Assembly (NCBI GenBank): GCA_018139225.1
Contig: JAGSNX010000001.1
Coordinates: 186,001-250,000 of the forward strand
DNA: 64,000 nucleotides
Direction: 5' to 3'
Source of the DNA: Microvirga sp. SRT01
GTDB taxonomy: Bacteria; Pseudomonadota; Alphaproteobacteria; Sphingomonadales; Sphingomonadaceae
Positions 44,774-53,800 of this stretch are shown one piece after another; within the stretch, counting starts at the first letter, position 1; every line of letters begins with the position of its first letter. The notes below the pieces were generated by a model, which did not search any database, was not told the DNA's origin, and saw nothing but the letters and a program-made list of their open reading frames with translations. Both the position numbers and the translations under genes were made by a program.

Positions 44774-46929
44774 GCTGCAACATGCGTTTGAGAGCAGCGA
44801 TGACGGTGGCGTTGGCCACCCTACCCCTCCCCGCAATGGCGGCGGAATCGGGCGGCGACCCGTCCGGCGAGGCTCGCTCGGCGCAGGCGGCGCGCATCCC
44901 GACGCAGCTGGATGACGCGCAGCGGGCGGCATACGCGCAGGTGTTCGCCGCGATCCGCGCGCAACGCTGGCAGGATGCGCAGCTCGGGCTGGACGCGATG
45001 AAGCCGGGGCCGCTGCATGCGATCGCGCGCGCCGAACTCTACACCGCCAAGGGATCGCCGCGCGTCGAGCTGGAGCCGCTGGTCACGCTGCTGAACGAAG
45101 CGCCCGAACTTCCGCAGGCCGAGGCGCTGCGGCGGCTGGCATCGTCGCGGGGCGCAACCGACCTGCCGCCGCTGCCGGTGGCGCAGCGGCTGATCTGGCA
45201 GGACGGCGCACCTCGCCGCGTCCGCGCGAAGGCGACGAAGAGCGACATGGTCGCGGCCGATCTCGCGCAGAGGATGCAGCCTTATGTGAAGGTTGACGAC
45301 GGCGCGTCGGCGGAAGCGCTGTTGACGCAGACCGTCGGCCTGAGCCCGGAGGCGACGACCGAGTGGCAGGCCAAGGTCGCGTGGATGTATTTCCTGCGCG
45401 GCGAGGACGCGAAGGTGCGCGAACTCGGCGCGCTGGCGGCGGCGGGCAGCGGTGACTGGGCGGTGCAGGGTCGCTGGATGACGGCGCTGGCGGCGTGGCG
45501 ACAGGGTGACTGCGCGGCGGCGGAGACGGGGTTCGAGGGCGTGGCGGCGCGCGCCGGCGATGTCGATCTGCGCGCGGCCGGGCTGTACTGGGCGTCGCGC
45601 GCGGACATGGTGTGCGCGCGGCCAGACCGGATCGAAGGCCGGCTGAAGGCGGCGGCGCAGTTCGGCGAAAGCTTCTACGGGCAACTCGCGCGACAGGCGC
45701 TGGGGATGCGTGGCGGCATCGGCGCGAAGGGCGGGATGCGCGACGCCGACTGGACGCTGCTCGACAAGCGCCCGAACGTGCGCGTCGCGGCGGCGCTGAT
45801 CGAGGTCGGCGAGGCCGATCTGGCGGACGACGTGATCCGTCAGCAGGCGAAGATCGGCAATCCGGCGGAGTTCGGCAGCCTCGTCAAGCTGGCCGAGACG
45901 CTCGATTTGCCGGCGACGACGATCTGGCTGGCGCATAATTGTCCGCAGGGCGTGACGCCGACCGCGGACGCGCGCTATCCGACGCCGAACTGGCAGCCGG
46001 ACAGCGGCTGGCGCGTCGACAAGGCGCTGGTCTACGCCCACACGCTGGAGGAATCGCGCTTCCGGCCGAAGGTGACGAGCCAGGCGGGCGCATACGGCCT
46101 GATGCAGATCATGCCCGCCGCCGCGACGGATTTCGCGCGCGAGCGGGGAACGACGATCGACAAGGTCGCGCTCGGCAAGCCTTCGGTGAACATGGACATC
46201 GGCCAGCGGCATCTGGAGCGGCTGCGCGACATGGGTTTGACCGGCGGGCTGCTGCCGAAGGTGATCGCCGCGTACAACGCCGGACCGAAGCCGGTCGGCG
46301 AGTGGAACACGCTGGTTCACGACGGCGGCGACCCGCTGATGTATATCGAGAGCATCCCCTATTGGGAGACGCGCGGGTACGTCACGACGGTGCTGCGCAA
46401 CTACTGGATGTACGAGACGCAGGGCGGCAAGTCGGCGTCGACCAGCCGCGCCGCGCTGGCGCAAGGGATGTGGCCTCGCTTTCCGGGGATGAGCGGTGCG
46501 CTGGCGGTGCGGATGCCGACGCGCGGCAATAGCGGGGTGGCGTATGCCGCAACGGCTCCGGTGCGCGCGGTGGTGCAGGCGGCGCGTCCGCGGATCGTGC
46601 GGTCGCCGGTGGCGGCGGCCCCGGCCCCCGTCGCAGTGGCGCAAGTGATCGCGCCGTTACGGGCGCCCGTAACGCTGCCGAACGCGGTGTCGCCGATCCG
46701 GACCGCGACGCTGGCGATGCAGCCGGCGCCGGTGCCGTCGGCCCCCGCCAACAGCTTCGCCGAGAACATCGTGTCGGTCGTTAAGGCGATCCCCGGCACC
46801 GTCGCGGCGGCGGCGAGCGCGATGACCGACGGCGACCTGCTGCGGCGCGCGGCGGCGGCGATGGCGATGCAGCCGAACATCGTGAAATCGGTCACGGCGA
46901 CGATCGGTTCCAGCGTACAGGGCGACTGA
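44770..46929 (+). CDS. Soluble lytic murein transglycosylase (Slt family)
   Basis: A 719-residue exported peptidoglycan lyase. Signal peptide about 1-24 (ending PAMAAES), then a long helical (U-shaped, TPR-like) region about 45-410. The catalytic SLT domain is about 410-560: [12 protein letters not shown] with catalytic Glu, [13 protein letters not shown], and [12 protein letters not shown]. The last 150 residues are Pro/Ala/Val-rich low complexity, beyond the family norm. It overlaps the UDG-like gene (ATGA) and moaB (TGATG), an odd functional mix in one transcript. Confidence 0.93.
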   Translation: MSCNMRLRAAMTVALATLPLPAMAAESGGDPSGEARSAQAARIPTQLDDAQRAAYAQVFAAIRAQRWQDAQLGLDAMKPGPLHAIARAELYTAKGSPRVELEPLVTLLNEAPELPQAEALRRLASSRGATDLPPLPVAQRLIWQDGAPRRVRAKATKSDMVAADLAQRMQPYVKVDDGASAEALLTQTVGLSPEATTEWQAKVAWMYFLRGEDAKVRELGALAAAGSGDWAVQGRWMTALAAWRQGDCAAAETGFEGVAARAGDVDLRAAGLYWASRADMVCARPDRIEGRLKAAAQFGESFYGQLARQALGMRGGIGAKGGMRDADWTLLDKRPNVRVAAALIEVGEADLADDVIRQQAKIGNPAEFGSLVKLAETLDLPATTIWLAHNCPQGVTPTADARYPTPNWQPDSGWRVDKALVYAHTLEESRFRPKVTSQAGAYGLMQIMPAAATDFARERGTTIDKVALGKPSVNMDIGQRHLERLRDMGLTGGLLPKVIAAYNAGPKPVGEWNTLVHDGGDPLMYIESIPYWETRGYVTTVLRNYWMYETQGGKSASTSRAALAQGMWPRFPGMSGALAVRMPTRGNSGVAYAATAPVRAVVQAARPRIVRSPVAAAPAPVAVAQVIAPLRAPVTLPNAVSPIRTATLAMQPAPVPSAPANSFAENIVSVVKAIPGTVAAAASAMTDGDLLRRAAAAMAMQPNIVKSVTATIGSSVQGD

Positions 46930-47456
46930 TGCCGATCGACGAAAGCCGCACTTTCCTGCCGGTGCGGATCGCGGTGCTGACGGTGTCCGACACGCGCGGG
47001 CTGGCGGAGGATCGTTCGGGCGACACGCTGGTCGAGCGGCTGACGACGGCTGGGCATGTGCTGGCGGACCGTGCGATCGAGCGGGATGACGTGGATACGA
47101 TCGTCGCGCGGTTGCGGGCGTGGATCGCCGACCCGAACATCGATGTCGTCGTCACCACCGGCGGTACCGGCGTCACCGGGCGCGATGTGACACCGGAGGC
47201 GGTGGAGCAGGTGGCGGAGAAGATGATCCCCGGATTCGGCGAACTGTTCCGCTGGTTGAGCTATGCCAAGATCGGCACGTCCACGGTGCAGTCACGCGCC
47301 TGCGCCTGCGTATCCGGCGGCACGTACGTCTTTGCGCTGCCGGGATCGACCGGAGCGGTGAAAGACGGGTGGGACGGCATCCTGCGCGAGCAGCTGGATA
47401 GCCGGCACCGGCCCTGCAACTTCGTCGAGCTGATGCCGCGCTTGCTGGAGCGGTAG
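46929..47456 (+). CDS. moaB: Molybdenum cofactor biosynthesis protein MoaB
   Basis: A 175-residue MoCF-fold protein that adenylylates molybdopterin in molybdenum cofactor synthesis. [31 protein letters not shown] and [17 protein letters not shown] are diagnostic. Its ATG shares one base with the stop of the transglycosylase gene, so translation is coupled. No other moa/moe genes are near. MogA is the close alternative, but the C-terminal sequence is of MoaB type. Confidence 0.93.
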   Translation: MPIDESRTFLPVRIAVLTVSDTRGLAEDRSGDTLVERLTTAGHVLADRAIERDDVDTIVARLRAWIADPNIDVVVTTGGTGVTGRDVTPEAVEQVAEKMIPGFGELFRWLSYAKIGTSTVQSRACACVSGGTYVFALPGSTGAVKDGWDGILREQLDSRHRPCNFVELMPRLLER

Positions 47457-47492
47457 GTCACCGAGGATCGGTACTCGCCGATCAGCGACAAT

Positions 47493-47507
47493 GTTCTTGA
47501 TACGTTC
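47493..47507 (+). promoter_or_regulatory. LexA (SOS) box of the radical SAM gene
   Basis: GTTC-TTGATAC-GTTC is a perfect alphaproteobacterial LexA operator, 24 bases before the start codon at 47532. It overlaps the -35 hexamer of the only promoter visible in this 75 bp spacer. Confidence 0.85.
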
Positions 47508-47525
47508 TTATCGGCATCGTATCAT
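47497..47525 (+). promoter_or_regulatory. Sigma70-type promoter of the radical SAM gene, probably leaderless
   Basis: TTGATA (47497-47502), 17 bases, TATCAT (47520-47525). Transcription would start about seven bases later, at the A of the ATG (47532), giving an mRNA without a leader. LexA at the overlapping box would block RNA polymerase. Confidence 0.65.
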
Positions 47526-47531
47526 CGAGGC

Positions 47532-48602
47532 ATGGCGAACACCCGGCCCGTGCGCGGTGCGACTCACAATGCGGAGAGCCGGCGCTTCAACCTGCCGCAG
47601 GTGGAGGCGGACGGAGATTGGCTCGACGAGCGCGAGGGCATCGACGGCGCGCTGACGCCGCTGAAGACGACCGTAACGGTCGAGCGACCGCGGACGATCA
47701 TCAGCCGCAACGCCTCCCCCGACGTGCCGTTCGACCGCTCGATCAACCCGTATCGCGGGTGCGAGCATGGCTGCATCTATTGCTTCGCGCGGCCGAGCCA
47801 TGCGTTCCACGACCTGTCGCCGGGGCTGGATTTCGAGAGCCGGCTGTTCGTGAAACCCGACGCGGCGATGCTGTTGCGCGCGGAATTGCAGAAGCCGAGC
47901 TATGTCGTCCGGCCGATGGCGCTGGGCACCAATACCGATCCGTACCAGCCGATCGAGCGCGAGTGGCGGGTGACGCGGTCGATCCTGGAGGTGCTGGCGG
48001 AGACGGACCATCCGGTGACAATCACGACGAAATCCGACCGCGTCGTGCGCGATCTGGACATCCTCGCGCCGATGGCGGCCAAGGGCCTGGCGGCGGTGTG
48101 CATGTCGGTGACCTCGCTCGATCCCAAGGTGGCGGGCACGGTGGAGCCGCGTGCGCCACATCCCGAACGGCGGCTGAAAGCGGTAGCGACGCTGTCGGCG
48201 GCGGGGGTGCCGACGTACGTCTCGATCTCGCCCGTCATCCCCGCGATCACCGATCATGAGATCGAGCATCTGATCGAGCGCGCCGCGGAGGCCGGTGCGC
48301 GCTACGCCTTCTTCCTGCCGGTGCGGCTGCCGCACGAGGTCGCGCCGCTGTTCCGCGCGTGGCTCGACGAGCATTTCCCCGATCGTGCGGGCAAGGTCAT
48401 GAGCGTGATCCAGTCGCTGCGCGGCGGGCGCGACAACGACCCGGAGTTCTTCACGCGGATGAAAGGCGCGGGACCCTGGGCGGAGTTGCTGGGCACGCGG
48501 TTTCGCATCGCGTGCCGCAAGCACGGGCTGAACAAGGATCGCATCGCGCTGCGCACCGACCTGTTCCGTGCGCCGGCCGGGCCGCAGGGGGAATTGTTCT
48601 GA
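47532..48602 (+). CDS. PA0069-family radical SAM protein (SplB-like)
   Basis: A 356-residue radical SAM enzyme. The cluster motif CEHGCIYCF (CxxxCxxC, about residues 77-85) follows NPYRG. A TIM-barrel-like half then contains TKSDRVVRDLDIL and SISPVIPAITDHEIE. This family is related to spore photoproduct lyase in organisation, but its reaction is not established to my knowledge. A perfect LexA box in the promoter shows that it belongs to the DNA-damage response here. I recall PA0069 of Pseudomonas aeruginosa being LexA-controlled too. A role in repair or modification of damaged nucleic acid is inferred. Confidence 0.9.
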   Translation: MANTRPVRGATHNAESRRFNLPQVEADGDWLDEREGIDGALTPLKTTVTVERPRTIISRNASPDVPFDRSINPYRGCEHGCIYCFARPSHAFHDLSPGLDFESRLFVKPDAAMLLRAELQKPSYVVRPMALGTNTDPYQPIEREWRVTRSILEVLAETDHPVTITTKSDRVVRDLDILAPMAAKGLAAVCMSVTSLDPKVAGTVEPRAPHPERRLKAVATLSAAGVPTYVSISPVIPAITDHEIEHLIERAAEAGARYAFFLPVRLPHEVAPLFRAWLDEHFPDRAGKVMSVIQSLRGGRDNDPEFFTRMKGAGPWAELLGTRFRIACRKHGLNKDRIALRTDLFRAPAGPQGELF

Positions 48603-48650
48603 GGCACTCCGGCCCCGGTCGCGCGTTGGAGCGGCAGAAAGGATGCCGAT

Positions 48651-48773
48651 ATGACCGATCAGGATCGCGCGAAGACCGAGACGCCGGAGCAGCCCGTCGA
48701 GCAGGAGGAATCCGGAGCGGGGTACGGGAACAACGCTGGCGAGCAGGGCGGGGAGACGACGAAGGACGACTGA
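48651..48773 (+). CDS. 40-residue acidic disordered protein
   Basis: A short frame beginning MTDQDRAKTE with AAAGGA seven bases upstream and ending GGETTKDD. It is rich in Glu, Gln, Gly and Asp, with a central SGAGYGNNAGEQGG segment, no hydrophobic core and predicted disorder. It lies 48 bases after the radical SAM stop and could share its SOS-controlled transcript. I do not recognise it. The good ribosome site and absence of repeat sequence support a real gene. Confidence 0.6.
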   Translation: MTDQDRAKTETPEQPVEQEESGAGYGNNAGEQGGETTKDD

Positions 48774-48880
48774 GGGATGCCGTTGGCGGGGCGGCGGTTT
48801 GCAACGCCCTGCCGCTGCTTGTTGCCTCGCGTCTATAGCCCCCGATCGGGAGCATCATGACGTGATAGCCTTCTATGCAT

Positions 48881-48949
48881 GCCGTTCGAGCTGAACCTGC
48901 CGAAGTGCATGAGCCTCATCTGTGCTTCGACAGGCTCAGCACGAACGGT
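48881..48949. repeat. Inverted repeat of the TTCGACAGGCTCAGCACGAACGG type
   Basis: Two inverted 28-base arms: 48881-48908 (GCCGTTCGAGCTGAACCTGC...) and 48922-48949 (GTGCTTCGACAGGCTCAGCA...), matching at about 23 of 28 positions, loop 13 bases. The sequence type is, from memory, widespread in sphingomonads and xanthomonads. Confidence 0.75.
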
Positions 48950-48950
48950 T

Positions 48951-49070
48951 CGACCCTGCATGACCCGGTTCAGCCTGCCTCCTCCCGGTCCAGCGTGCGT
49001 CATGCCGAGCCAGCCTGCGTTATCCCGCTCCACCCTGCGTCATCCCGGTCCACCCCTTCGTCACCCCAGC
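48951..49070 (+). repeat. 20 bp tandem repeat, six units
   Basis: Six consecutive 20-base units start at 48951, 48971, 48991, 49011, 49031 and 49051, for example CACCCTGCGTCATCCCGGTC and CAGCCTGCGTTATCCCGCTC. No length change occurs between units, only substitutions. The last unit runs into the palindrome starting at 49060. Confidence 0.85.
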
Positions 49071-49139
49071 GAACGCCGGGGTCTCGTCGGGCATCAGATC
49101 GCGACAAACGCGTGAGACTCCAGCTTTCGCCGGGGTGAC
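49060..49139. repeat. Nested palindromic element (CACCCCGGCGAA type)
   Basis: Arms 49060-49085 (GTCACCCCAGCGAACGCCGG...) and 49114-49139 are inverted copies matching at about 22 of 26 positions, with each arm palindromic around CCCCNGCG. The loop is 28 bases. Confidence 0.8.
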
Positions 49140-49191
49140 CGGGTGGCCGAGGACGGGACGGTCTTCGGCTGGCTTTGGTGGAGTTGCCCCG

Positions 49192-50784
49192 TCAAGCCCC
49201 TGTCAGCACGTGGCCGCGGAAGCGTTCGCGCAGAGCAGTCTTCAGCAGCTTGCCCGTGGCGGTGTGCGGGAGTTCGTCGACGAAGACGATTTCGTCCGGC
49301 AGCCACCATTTCGCGACCTGCCCGGCCAGATGCTGCTGGATATCCGCGGCCGCAACGTTGCTGCCCGGCTTGCGGACGACGACGAGAAGCGGGCGCTCGT
49401 CCCATTTGGGGTGCGGGATCGCGATGGCAGCGGCCTCGGCGACGCCGGGGCAGCCGATCGCGGCATTTTCCAGATCGACGGAGCTGATCCATTCGCCACC
49501 GGATTTGATCACGTCCTTCGACCGGTCGGTAATCTGCATCGTCCCGTCGGGGTGGAGGACGGACACGTCGCCGGTGTCGAACCAGCCGTCCGCATCGACG
49601 GCGTCCTCCGTCGCGCCGTAATAGCGCTGGATGACCCAGGGACCGCGGACCTGAAGCTGGCCGGACGAGGTGCCGTCGCGGGGCAGGACGTTGCCGGCGT
49701 CGTCGACGACGCGCAACTCGATGCCGAACGGAATCTGCCCCTGCTTCGAGACGAGGTCGAGCTGGGCATCACGCGACATCTCGTCCCACTCGGGGGGGCG
49801 CTGGCCTGCGGTGCCGACGGGAGAGGTTTCGGTCATGCCCCAGAGATGCGCGACCTCCATGCCCATCCCCATCAGCCGCTCGATCATCGCGCGCGGGGCG
49901 GCCGAGCCGCCGACACTGGCGAACTTCAGGTGCGCCGGGGGCGGGTTGCCGGCATCGATATGGCCGAACACGCCAAGCCACACGGTGGGGACGCCCGCCG
50001 AATGCGTGACCTTGTAGCGGGTCATCAAATCGCACAGCACGGCGGGATCGTTGATCGCGGAGAAGACATAGCTGGCGCCCGCGATCGGCACGGCGAGCGG
50101 CAGGCCCCATCCGGCGGCGTGGAACATCGGCACCACCGGCTGCACGATCGAACGCGACGACAGGTTGAAGACGGCGGGCGTGATGACAGTCAGCGCGTGG
50201 ATGACGGAGGAGCGGTGGGTGTAGAGCACGCCCTTCGGGTCGCCGGTCGTGCCGCTGGTATAGGCGAGCATACACGGATCGCGCTCCGGACCCTCGACCC
50301 ACGCGTAATCGCCGTCCTCCGCGGCGAGGAGCTCGGCGAGCGTGCCCGGCCCCTCCCCGTCCATCACCACATAGTGTTCGATGCTGGTCCAGCGGCTTTT
50401 CAGCCGGTCGACGATCGGCTGGAACATGCGATCGTAGAGTAGGACGCGGTCGCCGGCATGGTTGCCGATATAGACGAGTTGATCGTCGAACAGCCGCGGG
50501 TTGATCGTGTGGATCACGCCGCCCATGCCCATCGCGCCGTACCATGCGACGAGATGATTGGCGTGGTTCATCGCCAGCGTCGCGATGCGGTCGCCGGGTT
50601 GCAAGCCGAGGCGTTCGAGCGCCTGCGCCAATCGCTTGGCGTCGTCAGCGATACCAGCCCAGGTCGTGCGGCTCTCGCTGCCGTCCGCCCAGCGCGTGAC
50701 GATCGAGCGACCGGCATGTTCGCGCGCGGCGTGATCGATGATGCGCGACACGCGCAACTCCATATCCTGCATCGATCCCAGCAC
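49192..50784 (-). CDS. Long-chain acyl-CoA synthetase (AMP-forming)
   Basis: A 530-residue ANL-superfamily ligase. The P-loop [25 protein letters not shown], the hinge Asp region [15 protein letters not shown] and [14 protein letters not shown] with the C-terminal catalytic Lys in [11 protein letters not shown] are all present. It activates fatty acids (medium to long) for beta-oxidation. The sequence resembles the FadD-like synthetases used with ETF/ETF-QO. It starts 46 bases after the dnaE stop and may be co-transcribed with it. Confidence 0.93.
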   Translation of the reverse strand: MLGSMQDMELRVSRIIDHAAREHAGRSIVTRWADGSESRTTWAGIADDAKRLAQALERLGLQPGDRIATLAMNHANHLVAWYGAMGMGGVIHTINPRLFDDQLVYIGNHAGDRVLLYDRMFQPIVDRLKSRWTSIEHYVVMDGEGPGTLAELLAAEDGDYAWVEGPERDPCMLAYTSGTTGDPKGVLYTHRSSVIHALTVITPAVFNLSSRSIVQPVVPMFHAAGWGLPLAVPIAGASYVFSAINDPAVLCDLMTRYKVTHSAGVPTVWLGVFGHIDAGNPPPAHLKFASVGGSAAPRAMIERLMGMGMEVAHLWGMTETSPVGTAGQRPPEWDEMSRDAQLDLVSKQGQIPFGIELRVVDDAGNVLPRDGTSSGQLQVRGPWVIQRYYGATEDAVDADGWFDTGDVSVLHPDGTMQITDRSKDVIKSGGEWISSVDLENAAIGCPGVAEAAAIAIPHPKWDERPLLVVVRKPGSNVAAADIQQHLAGQVAKWWLPDEIVFVDELPHTATGKLLKTALRERFRGHVLTGA

Positions 50785-50830
50785 GCGGTCACTCTCCCGA
50801 TCCGCCGACCGGCAGGAATGCGCGGCCGGG

Positions 50831-53800
50831 TCAGCCGACCAGCTTCAGCCTCGTCTCGGAGGTCTTGAGCCGGGCGGCGGCGACACCGTGCAACGCCTCG
50901 ATATGTCCCGCAAGCTCCGCATCGAGCAGGAAGTCGCGGCCGAGCAGCAGCCGGGCCGGTCCGCGATCCGTGGTCAGCGTCGCGAAGACTTCGCCGCGCG
51001 CGCCGCGATGATCGGACAGCAACGCAGCGAGTGCGGGAAATGCTGCCGCATCAGTGACTTCGACCTCGATAACGAAGCGTGCCGCGGCGGCCAGCGTTTC
51101 GAAGGGCTGGATCCGCTTGACCGAGACGCGCGGCGTTTCCTCGCCGGGACGACGGTCGAGTTCGACGGTGATGAGCGCGCAACCGCCCATCCGCGCCGCC
51201 TCCTCAAGGTCCTTGGCGACGAGATCGTCGAAACAGGTGGCGACGAACTGGCCGCTCGAATCGGAAAGCTGCGCCATCATGTAGCGTTTGCCGCGCGCGG
51301 AGGTGCGCCAGCGCGCGTCTTCCACCAGCACCGCCATCGTCGCGCCTGCGCGGGTGCCGTCGTCGGGAATCGTCAACTCGCCGAGCGATGCGAAGCTGCG
51401 CGCACCGTGCATGTGCGCGAGGTGCGAGTGGCGGTCGACCGGATGCGCGGAGAAGTAGAAGCCGAACGCCTCCTTCTCCTGCTCCATGCGCTCCGACAGC
51501 GACCAGCGGACGGAGGTGGGTAGCTTGATCGCGTCGCCAGCGTGCGACGTGTCGCCGAACAAGCCACCCTGCCCGCTGGTCTTCTGTTCGTGCGTGCGCG
51601 CGGCGACGGCGAGCAGCGTTTCCGCGACCGCGTGGACGCCGGCGCGATTGTCGTCGATGCCGTCGAACGCGCCCGCTGCGGCCAGCGTTTCGAGCTGACG
51701 CTTGTTCAGCAGGCGCGGGTCGACACGGGTCGCGAGGTCGTCGAGGCTGGCGAAGGGGCCATTGGCGCGTTCCACGACGAGGCGTTCCATCGCGCCCTCG
51801 CCGACGGATTTCAGCGCGCCGAGGGCGTAACGGACGGCCAACTCTTCGCCCCTCCCCTTCAGGGGAGGGGTTGGGGGTGGGGCGGTGCCGCTGGCCGTGT
51901 CGCTGGTGGAGAGACCCCACCCCAACCCCTCCCCTGAAGGGGAGGGGCTTAGAATCTCCACATCGAAATCAGGTCGGCTGCCGTTGATGCAGGGGGGCAG
52001 CATCGTCACGCCGGCGCGGCGGGCATCCTCGACGAAGATGCCGAGCTTGTCCGTCAGCGCCATATCGTAGCACATCGACGCGGCGTAGAATTCGTGCGGG
52101 TGGTGCGCCTTCAGCCATGCGGTCTGATAGGCGAGCAGCGCATAGGCGGCGGCGTGCGACTTGTTGAAGCCATAGCCCGCGAACTTGTCGATCAGGTCGA
52201 ACAACTCGTTGGCCTTGGCCTTGGGGATATTGTTGGCCTTTTCGCAGCCCTCGACGAAGGTCGAACGCTGGGCGTCCATCTCCGCCTTCACCTTCTTGCC
52301 CATCGCGCGACGCAGCAGGTCGGCGCCGCCGAGCGAGTAACCGGCCAGCACCTGCGCGGCCTGCATCACCTGTTCCTGATAGACGAAGATGCCGTAGGTT
52401 TCGGACAATATGCCTTCGAGCAGCTTGTGCGGGTAGACGATCGGCTCCGTCCCCTGCTTGCGGCGGCCGAAGCTGGGGATGTTGTCCATCGGGCCGGGCC
52501 GGTAGAGCGAGACGAGCGCGATGATGTCGCCGAAATTGGTCGGCCGGACGGCGGACAGCGTGCGGCGCATGCCCTCCGATTCCAGCTGGAACACGCCGAC
52601 CGTGTCGCCGCGCTGGAGCAACTGGTAGACGAGAGGGTCGTCCCATTCGAGCGCGTCGAGCTGGATCGACACGCCGCGCTTGTTCAGAAGCTGCACCGCC
52701 TTCTGGAGCACGGACAGCGTCTTGAGACCTAGAAAGTCGAACTTCACCAGTCCTGCGCCCTCGACATATTTCATGTCGAACTGCGTGACGGGCATGTCGG
52801 ACCGCGGATCGCGGTAAAGCGGCACCAGCTTCGCCAGCGGCCGGTCGCCGATCACGACGCCGGCGGCGTGGGTCGAGGAGTGGCGCGGCAACCCTTCCAG
52901 CTTGGTCGCGAGGTCCCACAGCCGCCGGACCTGATTGTCGTTCGAATATTCCTTCGCGAGTTCCGGCACGCCGTTCAGTGCGCGCTTCAGGTCCCACGGG
53001 TCGGTCGGGTGGTTCGGCACCAGCTTGGCAAGGCGATCGACCTGACCGTAGCTCATCTGAAGCACACGACCGGTGTCCTTGAGCACGGCGCGCGCCTTCA
53101 GCTTACCGAAGGTGATGATCTGCGCGACCTGATCGCGGCCGTATTTCTCCTGCACGTAGCGGATGACCTCGCCGCGCCGGGTTTCGCAGAAGTCGATGTC
53201 GAAATCGGGCATCGACACGCGTTCCGGGTTCAGGAAACGTTCGAACAGCAAACCCAACTGCAACGGATCGAGATCGGTGATCGTCAGAGCCCATGCGACG
53301 ACGGAGCCCGCGCCGGAACCGCGACCCGGACCGACCGGAATGTCGTGGTCCTTCGCCCATTTGATGAAGTCCGCGACGATCAGGAAATAGCCGGGAAAGC
53401 CCATCTGGACAATGACGTCGACCTCGAACGCGAGCCGGTCGCGGTACACGTCGCGCCAACCCGGCTCGCCCTCGGGCTCGCCTTTCAGCGCACGGAGTTC
53501 GGCAATGCGGTCGAGCCGCGCCTCCAGCCCGGCGGCGGCATCGTCGCGCAGCATCTGCGCCTCGCCCGACAGATCGCCCGCGAGCGTCGGCAGGATGGGC
53601 TTGCGATACGGTGCCATCACCGCGCAGCGCTGCGCCACGATCAGCGTGTTGGCGATCGCCTCCGGCAAATCGTCGAACAGCGCCTTCATCGTGTCCGCCG
53701 GTTTCAGCCACGCATCGGGGCAACTGCGCGGGCGATCCTCCGTTTCGACATAGGTCGAATTGGCGATGCAGAGCATGGCGTCATGCGCGTCCCCGAACGC

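Larger units (their letters stand above)
48774..49191. other. Repeat cluster without genes
   Basis: A 418 bp stretch between the 40-residue gene and the acyl-CoA synthetase stop. It is occupied by an inverted repeat (48881-48949), a 20 bp tandem array (48951-49070) and a nested palindrome (49060-49139). The two short open frames in it translate repeats and are not credible. Confidence 0.75.

Noticed and set aside
44821..46644. 607-codon open frame antisense to the lytic transglycosylase
   Set aside because: Arg/His-rich composition without structure, fully inside a well-supported gene.
48951..49070. Regular 20 bp repeats considered as a CRISPR array
   Set aside because: Units are directly adjacent without spacers, and no cas genes are in the window.
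48875..49138. Two overlapping 78-87 codon open frames between the radical SAM gene and the acyl-CoA synthetase
   Set aside because: They translate the tandem array and palindromes, as shown by periodic SSR/HPASSRS repeats, and lack ribosome sites.
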